From the NCBI GenBank assembly GCA_014650015.1, contig BMUD01000003.1:310001-374000 (forward strand): a DNA stretch of 64,000 nucleotides. Reading direction: 5' to 3'. Positions 57,410 through 64,000 of this stretch are shown here, piece by piece; within the stretch, counting starts at the first letter, position 1; every line of letters begins with the position of its first letter. Made by a program: the position numbers and the translations under genes. Source of the DNA: Streptomyces griseoloalbus (lineage in GTDB: Bacteria > Actinomycetota > Actinomycetes > Streptomycetales > Streptomycetaceae). Below the pieces are notes generated by a model. It worked only from the letters and a program-made list of their open reading frames with translations, did not search any database and was not told where the DNA came from.

Positions 57410-57890
57410 CCGGCCGGCCCTGGTGGAGGTCGTCCTGGTCAAGGCGGGGCGTATGAAGATCCGTTATCCGGCCGAGCTGCTCGCCGACGACGGCACCCAC
57501 GTCACCGTGCGCGCCCCCTGGGCGGGAGACGGCATGCGCGACTTCGGCTTCGTCCGCTTCGAGCCCGGTGACGTCTTCACGGAGCACTACTGGCGTGACC
57601 GGTGGTACTCCGTGAAGGAGGTCCGCGCCGCCGACGGCACGCTCAAGGGGCACTACTGCGACATCACCCGCCCGGCCGAGCTCTCCGGCGGCCGGCTGGT
57701 CGTCGAGGATCTGGACCTCGACCTGTGGGTCTCCGCGGACGGCACGGACGTACGGCGGCTGGACGAGGACGAGTTCGCGGCGAGCGGCCTGGCAGCGACG
57801 GATCCCGAGGCGGCTGCCGCCGCGGTGGCCGCCCTCGACGAACTGGACGCCCGGGCCCGCGAGGGCGGATGGGGCGCGCTGCTCCGGTGA
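57390..57890 (+). CDS. DUF402 domain protein
   Basis: A 166-residue DUF402 protein: 'RYPAELLADDGTHVTVRAPWAGDGMRDFGFVRFEPGDVFTEHYWRDRWYSVKEVRAADGTLKGHYCDITRPAEL' with the conserved Y-W-x-D-R-W-Y-S-V and GHYCDI motifs, then 'VEDLDLDLWVSADG'. Staphylococcal relatives are nucleoside triphosphate/diphosphate phosphatases that use the Asp/Glu of these motifs with a metal. The helical C-terminus is rich in Ala and Asp. It is in the operon with the GNAT gene, and its 3' part is overlapped by the opposing methyltransferase gene. Confidence 0.85.
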   Translation: MSATSADRPALVEVVLVKAGRMKIRYPAELLADDGTHVTVRAPWAGDGMRDFGFVRFEPGDVFTEHYWRDRWYSVKEVRAADGTLKGHYCDITRPAELSGGRLVVEDLDLDLWVSADGTDVRRLDEDEFAASGLAATDPEAAAAAVAALDELDARAREGGWGALLR

Positions 57891-58525
57891 GGGTCCCCGA
57901 CCGGTCGGTCCGGCACCGCGACCACCGCGTAGCGTTCGTCGTCCACGTCGCGGCCCCACAGTGCCCTGTCCGGTGACAGCCGCTCCACACGCACCTGCCC
58001 GGCGATCGGGGCGAGGAGGGCGGTGAGCAGGTCGGCGGGTATGCCGACCGGGCTCACCGTCCCCCACACCCCCTCGACCAGGACCAGCCGGCCTTCGGGG
58101 CGCAGCAGCCCGCGCCAGTGGCGCAGGACACGACGCGGTTCCGGCAGGGCCCACAGCACATGCCGTACGAGGACGGCGTCGTAGCGCCGTTCGCCGACCG
58201 GTGGCGCCGCCGCGTCACCGACGAGGAACACCGCGTCGCGCCCGGCGAGCTTCTCCCGGGCAAGCGTCACCATGGCCGGGGACCGGTCGACCCCGGTCAC
58301 CCGGTGCCCCTGTTCGGCGGCGAGGAGTGAGAGGCTGCCGGTGCCGCAACCGACGTCGAGGACGTCGCCGGCCCGCCCGGGCAGCCAGGTGCGCAGCCGG
58401 CCGGCCCAGGCGGCGCGCACCTGAGGGTCGCGCAGCCCGTGGTCCGGCTCCTCGTCGAAGGACGCCGCCCGCGCGTCCCAGTCGACACCGTCCGTGCCCG
58501 TCCTGTCACCGCCGTCGATGCTCAT
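57653..58525 (-). CDS. class I SAM-dependent methyltransferase with antisense run-on
   Basis: A methyltransferase of the UbiE/Methyltransf_11 type. 'GDVLDVGCGTGSLSLLAAEQGHRVTGVDRSPAMV' (motif I and the ribose-binding Asp) is near residues 57-90, followed by 'YDAVLVRHVLWALPEPRRVLRHWRGLLRPEGRLVLVEGVW'. The family domain ends near residue 205 ('ERYAVVAVPDR'). The frame then stays open for about 85 Ser/Arg-rich residues, antisense to the DUF402 gene, up to a TGA at 57653. The tail is unlikely to be conserved. Start ATG 58525. A 3' mutation that removed the stop, or a frameshift, is likely. Confidence 0.75.
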   Translation of the reverse strand: MSIDGGDRTGTDGVDWDARAASFDEEPDHGLRDPQVRAAWAGRLRTWLPGRAGDVLDVGCGTGSLSLLAAEQGHRVTGVDRSPAMVTLAREKLAGRDAVFLVGDAAAPPVGERRYDAVLVRHVLWALPEPRRVLRHWRGLLRPEGRLVLVEGVWGTVSPVGIPADLLTALLAPIAGQVRVERLSPDRALWGRDVDDERYAVVAVPDRPVGDPHRSSAPHPPSRARASSSSRAATAAAAASGSVAARPLAANSSSSSRRTSVPSAETHRSRSRSSTTSRPPESSAGRVMSQ

Positions 58526-58663
58526 GGCGCAAGAGTGACACCCGCCACTGACAATCGATTCGTGACAGCGGCCACAGACAGCAGGGGACCGATGAGGAAC
58601 TCTCCCCCGAAAGGTCCACCTCCGTGCGAACACGGAACCCGGTGGACCCGGAAGGAGGCGGTC

Positions 58664-58798
58664 ATGCGCCGTGTCACCGTGCACAAGCCCCTGAAGAAGA
58701 CGGACGCCCGCCGAGTCCGCGAGCAGGCCGACGAGCGCTCCACGGGGCGGCCGGAGGTCCGCGAGGACATCGCCCGCACCTGGTGGCCCGACAGCTGA
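58664..58798 (+). CDS. small highly charged protein (44 aa)
   Basis: ATG 58664 has a strong GGAAGGAGG ribosome site 5 bp upstream. The product MRRVTVHKPLKKTDARRVREQADERSTGRPEVREDIARTWWPDS is highly charged, probably one helix, without a signal peptide. It lies in the divergent gap between the methyltransferase and GNAT genes. I do not know a family. The good start signal is the main evidence. Confidence 0.5.
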   Translation: MRRVTVHKPLKKTDARRVREQADERSTGRPEVREDIARTWWPDS

Positions 58799-58847
58799 CG
58801 CCCCCGGTCGTGGAACACGTCGGAACGCCGTCGGAGACCGTGGAAAC

Positions 58848-59336
58848 TCAGCGGCCCCCGAGCAGCCGCTTGCGGTAGTGGAGGCGGTCGTACGGGCCGG
58901 TGGCCCTTCGCTCGACGAGCTCGTAGCCGAACGTCGGGTAGATCTTCTGGTTCTCCCACATGAGGGCGTTCGTGTAGAGCCGGATCTCGGGCAGCCCGAG
59001 CGCACGCGCGTGCGCGTCCACGAATTCCAGCAGCCGCCGTCCCACGCCGGTGCCGTGCGCGTCGGGGTGGACGGCGATGACGTCGAGGTGGAGATGGTCC
59101 GCGCGGGCCTCGACCACGACGAGGCCGATCACCCGCGCCGAACCGGCCGGATCCCCGCCTTCCGGCGCCTCCACCACGAACACCCTGCCCGCGGCCACGT
59201 TCGCCGCGTGGTCGGCCTCCATGGGGACCGGCACGACGCCGATGCGCGCGATGTAGGGCCGGAAGGCGGCGTCGACGACCGCCTTCACCGCGGGGACGTC
59301 GGCGGCGACGGCGGGCCGGATCCGGTCGTCTGTCAT
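58848..59336 (-). CDS. GNAT acetyltransferase
   Basis: A 162-residue single-domain GNAT: 'IRPAVAADVPAVKAVVDAAFRPYIARIG', beta-4 'LDVIAVHPDAHGTGVGRRLLEFVDAHARALG' with the acetyl-CoA loop (H-x-x-G-x-G-x-G/R), and 'IRLYTNALMWENQKIYPTFGYELVER' at the end. It is similar to the RimI/PhnO-like proteins with the ENQKIYxxxGY ending. The substrate is unknown. ATG 59336 is the first conserved start (MTDDRIRPA). Confidence 0.9.
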   Translation of the reverse strand: MTDDRIRPAVAADVPAVKAVVDAAFRPYIARIGVVPVPMEADHAANVAAGRVFVVEAPEGGDPAGSARVIGLVVVEARADHLHLDVIAVHPDAHGTGVGRRLLEFVDAHARALGLPEIRLYTNALMWENQKIYPTFGYELVERRATGPYDRLHYRKRLLGGR

Positions 59337-59533
59337 ACCGCGCACGGTACCTACCTGATCCCAGCCTGAGCACTCCCTTAACGCGGCCATAAGGATCGCC
59401 CCTCCGGGCCTTCGCCAGGCGATATCCCGGTTCCTTGGGGCTAGTTTCTGAGCCACCCCCACGGGATCCACCCCCCACCACGGATCCACCCCCCACCCCG
59501 ATCCAGTGATCGCTGTCGAGGAGTTGCTGCCCC

Positions 59534-60562
59534 ATGTCCGCACGCCGCAAGGCCGCTGTCGCCGCCGTCGGTCTCGTTCCGCTCGCCCTGACCGGGCTGT
59601 CCGCCGCACCGGCGTCCGCGCACGGTTCGATGGGCGACCCGGTCAGCCGGGTCTCGCAGTGCTTCGCCGAGGGCCCTCAGAGCCCGAAGTCGGCGGCGTG
59701 CCGGGCTGCGGTCGCGGCCGGCGGCACCCAGGCGCTCTACGACTGGAACGGCGTCCGCATCGGCGACGCGGGCGGACGCCATCAGGAGCTCATCCCCGAC
59801 AGCAAGCTGTGCAGCGCCAACAGCGAGGCCTTCAAGGGGCTCGACCTGGCCCGCGCCGACTGGCCGGCGACGAGCGTGAGCAGTGGTTCGTACACCTTCG
59901 AGTACCGCGTGACGGCCCCGCACAAGGGGACCTTCGAGGTGTACATCACCAAGCCCGGCTACGACCCGTCACAGCCGCTGGCCTGGGACGACCTGGATCT
60001 GGCGAACCCGGTGGCGACGTCCACCGACCCGGCCGCCGCGGGCGGCTTCTACACCTTCACCGGCACCCTTCCCGAGCGCTCCGGCAAGCAGCTGCTGTAC
60101 GCGGTCTGGCAGCGGTCGGACAGCCCGGAGGCGTTCTACTCCTGCTCGGACGTCACCTTCGGAGGCGGCGGAGCCGGGGCAGGCGGAGCCGGGGCCGACG
60201 GCGGTGACGCTCCCGCGCAGGAGGCCGCCCCGGCGCCGGCCGCGTCCGCCCCTTCCCAGGAGCAGATCGAAGAGGGTGCCGGCCAGTCGACCATCGAGAA
60301 CCACGGGCACGGTGACGACGACCCCGGCACCTCGGCGCAACCTGCCGCGGCGGACGGCGAGACCGCCCCGGACGCCTCCGACGCCGGCACCGCCAACCAG
60401 CCCGAGGCGGCCGGGGCAGCCGCGGAGAACCTCGCGGAGACCGGCGGCGACGCCAACACCCCGTACCTGATGATCGGCGGCGCCGCGGCGCTGGCGCTCG
60501 GCTCGGCGGCGCTGTTCGCCTCCGCCCGGCGGCGCACGGCGGGCGGGCGGCACGGCCGCTGA
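59534..60562 (+). CDS. cell-wall-anchored AA10 lytic polysaccharide monooxygenase
   Basis: A 342-residue secreted copper enzyme. The signal peptide ends at Ala29, so mature His30 (HGSM) is the N-terminal copper ligand. His130 ('TAPHKGTF') completes the histidine brace, and 'YAVWQRSDSPEAFYSCSDV' closes the AA10 domain (about 30-188). A Pro/Ala/Asp-rich spacer (190-298) leads to the sortase signal LAETG (300-304), a hydrophobic helix and an Arg-rich tail. It oxidatively cleaves chitin- or cellulose-like glycans, but being wall-anchored it most likely acts on the cell's own surface polymers or wall. A tandem GGATCCACCCCCCACC repeat lies in the leader (about 59464-59497). Confidence 0.92.
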   Translation: MSARRKAAVAAVGLVPLALTGLSAAPASAHGSMGDPVSRVSQCFAEGPQSPKSAACRAAVAAGGTQALYDWNGVRIGDAGGRHQELIPDSKLCSANSEAFKGLDLARADWPATSVSSGSYTFEYRVTAPHKGTFEVYITKPGYDPSQPLAWDDLDLANPVATSTDPAAAGGFYTFTGTLPERSGKQLLYAVWQRSDSPEAFYSCSDVTFGGGGAGAGGAGADGGDAPAQEAAPAPAASAPSQEQIEEGAGQSTIENHGHGDDDPGTSAQPAAADGETAPDASDAGTANQPEAAGAAAENLAETGGDANTPYLMIGGAAALALGSAALFASARRRTAGGRHGR

Positions 60563-60570
60563 ACCGTCTC

Positions 60571-60607
60571 GGGGCCCTGTCCGGCGGCTCAGGCCGGACA
60601 GGGCCCC
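60571..60607 (+). terminator. terminator of the LPMO gene
   Basis: A perfect 14-bp GC-rich inverted repeat (60571-60584 with 60594-60607) with a 9-nt loop, starting 8 bp after the stop codon. Confidence 0.8.
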
Positions 60608-60633
60608 GCCGCGTTTCCCTAGACCTCCACGTG

Positions 60634-60786
60634 TCAGCCGACCGAGGCGCAGGTGGTGGGCTCGGCATGGGCAGGGTCGAGGGCGTTGGCCACCTCGTGG
60701 AAGGCGATCCGGTCGAACAGCGCGATCGCCAGGTGCTCGGACAGATCGAACGGGCACAGGTCCTGGAGCAGACAGGCCTTAGAGCC
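60634..60786 (-). pseudogene. C-terminal remnant, probably of a secreted lipase/alpha-beta hydrolase
   Basis: Between the LPMO and imuB genes, the minus frame encodes 'KACLLQDLCPFDLSEHLAIALFDRIAFHEVANALDPAHAEP' followed by TTCASVG and a stop. It is well-formed protein with two Cys. The pattern 'QD-x-CP-x-D-x-S-x-HL' around a His resembles the catalytic-His end of secreted class 2 lipases. No start codon or ribosome site precedes it. It begins only 9 bp from the imuB stop. I read it as the last 50 residues of a lost gene. Confidence 0.4.
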
Positions 60787-60794
60787 CCGAGGTC

Positions 60795-61763
60795 CTACGC
60801 GGCCAGCGAGCCCGGCATCACCGCGCGGGGGCCGAACTTCGCCCGCGCGCGGTCCGCGACCTCCTCGATCCTGCGCGCCTTCTCGTCCACCGGGTCGAAG
60901 GTGAGCTGGTGGGAGGCCTGCTCGGCGGGGTCGAGCCCCTCCACGCGCAGGGCGATCGAGCGCACCCGGGCGCGCTGCAGACCGAGCGCCGCGTAAAGGC
61001 CGTAGGCCGCCTTGGTGAGCGCCGCCGAGTGCGCGGTCGGCTCCGGGAGCGTGCGGGTGCGGGTGGTGGCGGTGCGATCGGCGTAGCGCACGGTGAGGGT
61101 GAGGCCGCGGCTGACCTTGTCGAGGGCGCGCAGCCGGGCTCCCAGCTCCTCGGCGGCCGAGAGCAGGGCGCGGCGGTGCCGGCCGGGGTCCAGCTCGTCG
61201 CGGGTGAAGGGGCGTTCGGTGGCCAGGGACCGGGAGACCGCGTTCGGGACGACCCGGCCGCGGTCGACGCCGTTCGCCTTCTCTTGCAGTTCGCGCCCCG
61301 CCTTGGCGCCCACCAGCCGCTGGAGCGTGGACAGCGGTGCGGCCGCGACCCGGCCGAGGGTGTCGAGGCCGTACTCGCACAGGGTGCGGGCGGTCCTGCC
61401 GCCGACGCCGGGCAGCGCGACGACGGGCCGGTCGGCGAGGAACTCCCGCACCTCGTCCTCGGACACCGCGCGGGTCAGCCCCGGCCGGGCGTCCCGCAGC
61501 GCCATGCGGGCCAGCATCGGTCCCGGCCCGGCGCCGATCACACAGTCGACACCGTGCAGGGCGAGCGCGCGGACCCGGATCACCGAGGCCAGTTCGACGG
61601 CGCTGCGCCCGAAGTACCGTTCGGCGCCGCGCAGATCGGCCAGCGCCGCGTCCGGCGGCAGGGCCTGCACGACGGGCGTGAACTCCTCCAGCAGGCCGAT
61701 CAGCTGGGGCAGGGCGGCCTCGTACACCGGAGGCAGCTGGAAACGTACGCAGAGGATGGTCAT
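60795..61763 (-). CDS. imuB: ImuB-like Y-family polymerase homologue
   Basis: A 322-residue protein with a Y-family architecture: a degenerate palm/fingers domain, a helix-hairpin-helix ('VVALPGVGGRTARTLCEYGLDTLGRVAAAP', about 130-160) and a little-finger-like C-terminal domain ('SLATERPFTRDELDPGRHRRALLSAAEELGARLRALDKVSRGLTLTVRYADRTATTRTRTL'). The N-terminal catalytic Asp motif (DxDxFFAxVE in DinB) is absent: 'MTILCVRFQLPPVYE', so it is probably inactive as a polymerase. In actinobacteria ImuB links DnaE2 to the sliding clamp for translesion synthesis. It is co-translated with dnaE2 (ATGA overlap). Confidence 0.88.
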   Translation of the reverse strand: MTILCVRFQLPPVYEAALPQLIGLLEEFTPVVQALPPDAALADLRGAERYFGRSAVELASVIRVRALALHGVDCVIGAGPGPMLARMALRDARPGLTRAVSEDEVREFLADRPVVALPGVGGRTARTLCEYGLDTLGRVAAAPLSTLQRLVGAKAGRELQEKANGVDRGRVVPNAVSRSLATERPFTRDELDPGRHRRALLSAAEELGARLRALDKVSRGLTLTVRYADRTATTRTRTLPEPTAHSAALTKAAYGLYAALGLQRARVRSIALRVEGLDPAEQASHQLTFDPVDEKARRIEEVADRARAKFGPRAVMPGSLAA

Positions 61764-64000
61764 CCCGCACTCCCCGGACTCCGGTGCCACAGCTTCCTTC
61801 CCACCGCGGGCCCTTCGCCCGCGGGGCGCAGATCGGCCCAGGGGTGCATCTCGTACCCCGTGGGCATACGGATCCTCCGGTCCTCCATCGGGTCCCGGGC
61901 CGCGGAACCGGCCGGCGCGGGCCGCCCGTCCGATCCGGCGAGCCGTCTGCGGGCCGGACCGGCGCCGTCGTCCTCACCGTCGGTGCCGGCGGCCCCGGTG
62001 CCGGTGCCGCCCGGCTCGGCGAGCCGGGCCGCGACTCCCTCCAGCCCTTCCTCCTGGCGCACCTGGAGCAGGTCGGCGAGGTTCCAGACGGCGGAGCCGA
62101 CCACGCTGAGGCTGCGCGGGCCGCGGCGCTGCACCACCCCGCGCACCAGCAGCAGCCAGGAGTGGAAGACCGTGTGGGCGCAGGCGTCGTGGGAGTCGTC
62201 GAAGAAGGCGAGGTCGACCAGGCCCGTGCCGTCGTCCAGGGTGGAGAAGATGACCCGCTTGCCGGAGCGGATGGGCGGGGTCTGGGTGGCCGCCTTGGCG
62301 CCCGCGACCAGCACCGTCTCCCCGTGCCGGGCCTCGCGCAGCCGCCGCGCGGAGACCACGCCCAGTTCGGCGAGGAAGGCGCCGTGGTCGTCCATCAGAT
62401 GCCGTGAGGCGTCCATGGACAGCACGCCCAGTTCCGCGCTGAGCTTCTCCGCCGAGGTGAGGTCGGGCAGCCCGGCCGGGGCGGTCCTCCGCCCGCCGGA
62501 CAGGGGGAGCTGGTCCCCGCGTCCGCCGCGGGCGCCCCGGTGCAGTTCGGTCAGATGCAGTTGCAGGTCGCGCCGGTTGGCGCCGAACGCGTCCAGCGCA
62601 CCGACCTGGGCGAGGCGTCCGGCGAGCGGACGGCTGGGGCGGGCCCGCTCCCAGAAGTCGAGCAGCGAGGCGTACGGCTGTCCCTCGGCGATCCGCGCGG
62701 CCTCGGCCTCGCTGATGTTGTGCACATCGGAGAGCGCCAGCCGCAGCCCCCAGACCTTCGACCCCTTTGATTCGGACACCAGTTCGATCCTGTGCGCTAC
62801 CCCCGACTTGTTCACGTCCAACGGCAGGATGGGCACCCCGCGCCGCCGCGCGTCCGCCAGCAGCAGCCGCTTCGGGTACATCCCGGGGTCATGGGTGAGC
62901 AGCCCGGCGTAGAAGGCGGCCGGGTGGTGCGCCTTCAGCCACGCCGACTGGTACGTCGGTACGGCGAAGGCGACCGCGTGCGCCTTGCAGAAGCCGTACG
63001 AACCGAAGGCCTCCACGATCCCCCAGGTCCGCTGAATCGTTTCTGCGTCGTATCCGTTCGCCTCCGCGCGCTGCGCGAACCAGACCTTGATCCGCCCCTG
63101 CGACTCCGGGTCGGACAGTCCGCGCCGCACCCGGTCCGCCTCGCCACGCCCGCAGCCCGTCATGATGGCGACGATGTCGATGACCTGCTCGTGGAAGACG
63201 ACGACCCCGTACGTCCCCTTCAGCGGTTCCTCAAGGTCCGGGTGCGGGTAGCGCACCGGCGCCCGCCCGTGCCGGGCCTCGATGAACGGCCGCACCATGT
63301 CGGCGGCGACCGGACCGGGCCGGAAGAGGGAGATGTCGACGACCAGGTCGTGGAAGGTGGACGGCTGGAGCCGGCCGACCAGGTCCCGCTGGCCCGGGGA
63401 CTCGATCTGGAAGCAGCCGAGCGTCTCGGTGGACCGGATCAGCCCGTACGTCGCCGGGTCGCCCTCCGGCACCGCGTCCAGGTCGATCCGCTCCCCCGTC
63501 GCCCGCTCCACCTCCGTGACGGCGTGCGCCATCGCCGACTGCATCCGCACGCCCAGCACGTCGAGTTTGAGCAGCCCGAGGTCCTCGACGTCGTCCTTGT
63601 CGAACTGCGCCATGGGGAAGCCCTCGCCGCTGGTCGGCATGACCGGCGTACGGGTCAGCAGGGAGGCGTCGGACAGCAGCACGCCGCAGGGGTGCATGGC
63701 GACACCGCGCGGGAGCGCGTCGAGCGCCTCGACCAGCTCCCACAGCCTCCCGTACTTCTCCTTCTCCCCCGCCAGTTCCCGCAGCTCGGGCAGTTCGTCG
63801 AGCGCCGCGCGGGCGTCGCGGGCGCGGATGTGCGGGAAGGACTTGGCGACACGGTCGATCTCGGCGGGGTCCATGGACAGCGCCGCGCCGACGTCACGGA
63901 TGGCGTGGCGCACCCGGTAGGTCTCCGGCATGGCGACCGTGGCGACCCGCTCGGTGCCGAACCGGCCGATGATCGCGCGGTAGACCTCGAGCCGGCGCGC
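61760..64000 (-). CDS. dnaE2: error-prone DNA polymerase III alpha subunit DnaE2 (partial, N-terminus outside)
   Basis: The frame is open to the right edge of the window, so about 746 C-terminal residues are visible. Polymerase features: 'MAMHPCGVLLSD'-like 'RGVAMHPCGVLL', the catalytic Asp stretch 'QFDKDDVEDLGLLKLDVLG', 'LGCFQIESPGQRDLVGRLQP', 'GTYGVVVFHEQVIDIVAIMTGCGRGEADRVRRGLSDPE' and 'FGSYGFCKAHAVAFAVPTYQSAWLKAHHPAAFYAGLL'. An OB-fold near residue 545 of the visible part follows, with no beta-clamp peptide obvious at the C-terminus. It makes mutagenic translesion synthesis after DNA damage, with ImuB. SOS (LexA) control cannot be checked because its promoter is outside the window. Confidence 0.95.
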   Translation of the reverse strand, partial: ARRLEVYRAIIGRFGTERVATVAMPETYRVRHAIRDVGAALSMDPAEIDRVAKSFPHIRARDARAALDELPELRELAGEKEKYGRLWELVEALDALPRGVAMHPCGVLLSDASLLTRTPVMPTSGEGFPMAQFDKDDVEDLGLLKLDVLGVRMQSAMAHAVTEVERATGERIDLDAVPEGDPATYGLIRSTETLGCFQIESPGQRDLVGRLQPSTFHDLVVDISLFRPGPVAADMVRPFIEARHGRAPVRYPHPDLEEPLKGTYGVVVFHEQVIDIVAIMTGCGRGEADRVRRGLSDPESQGRIKVWFAQRAEANGYDAETIQRTWGIVEAFGSYGFCKAHAVAFAVPTYQSAWLKAHHPAAFYAGLLTHDPGMYPKRLLLADARRRGVPILPLDVNKSGVAHRIELVSESKGSKVWGLRLALSDVHNISEAEAARIAEGQPYASLLDFWERARPSRPLAGRLAQVGALDAFGANRRDLQLHLTELHRGARGGRGDQLPLSGGRRTAPAGLPDLTSAEKLSAELGVLSMDASRHLMDDHGAFLAELGVVSARRLREARHGETVLVAGAKAATQTPPIRSGKRVIFSTLDDGTGLVDLAFFDDSHDACAHTVFHSWLLLVRGVVQRRGPRSLSVVGSAVWNLADLLQVRQEEGLEGVAARLAEPGGTGTGAAGTDGEDDGAGPARRRLAGSDGRPAPAGSAARDPMEDRRIRMPTGYEMHPWADLRPAGEGPAVGRKLWHRSPGSAG

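Overview
The window is high-GC chromosomal DNA of a Streptomyces species. The evidence is chaplin genes, GTG/TTG starts with GGAGG-type ribosome sites, many TetR/GntR regulators, twin-arginine secretion, class E (LAXTG) sortase signals and dnaE2-imuB. From memory, the gene order closely follows one stretch of the S. coelicolor chromosome (chpC-chpH, gntR-gntK-gntP, soxR, hmgA, secreted SGNH lipase, LPMO, imuB-dnaE2), so most of it looks like conserved core with local gains and losses. That synteny statement is recollection, not a computed alignment.

Layout. 1-4.5 kb: the 3' end of a RecD-like helicase, small conserved proteins, the chaplins chpC and chpH, an M20 peptidase and tRNA-Leu(GAG). 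4.5-8 kb: a YchJ-like protein, a 168-bp palindromic element and the divergent gluconate genes gntR / gntK-gntP. 8-16 kb: a membrane cytochrome plus sulfite-oxidase-type molybdoenzyme, an APC permease, a DMT-type transporter, a 61-bp tandem repeat before a NUDIX gene, and two DUF202 membrane proteins. 16-34 kb: fatty-acyl / aldehyde metabolism (two acyl-CoA dehydrogenases, an acyl-CoA ligase, SDR, MaoC, alcohol and aldehyde dehydrogenases), with TetR regulators whose likely operators can be read directly as repeated palindromes. Also here are a NamZ-like muramidase, a DraRnl-type RNA ligase, SoxR and an IS30 remnant. 34-48 kb: an orphan MalK/MsiK-like ATPase, MFS and citrate transporters, a molybdopterin oxidoreductase, homogentisate dioxygenase, a solitary type ISP specificity-domain protein and a TetR-controlled drug-type ABC exporter. 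48-50 kb: a clean deletion scar joining two 5'-truncated genes (an anti-sigma factor and a Ser/Thr kinase). 50-64 kb: a secreted lipase, a GT2-GT2-deacetylase cluster, an AAA ATPase, GNAT acetyltransferases, a cell-wall-anchored LPMO, a lipase-like remnant, and the mutasome genes imuB and dnaE2 (the latter running off the window).

The genes work together mainly as small regulons. One TetR appears to control both an acyl-CoA dehydrogenase and, 5 kb away, an aldehyde/alcohol dehydrogenase operon. A second seems to control two convergent acyl-CoA operons from matching 14-bp operator cores, with a third copy beside the molybdopterin oxidoreductase gene. I saw no CRISPR array, prophage, or biosynthetic gene cluster. 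The least ordinary items are the matched operator families, the deletion scar, the RNA ligase, the lone type ISP specificity protein and the LAXTG-anchored LPMO.
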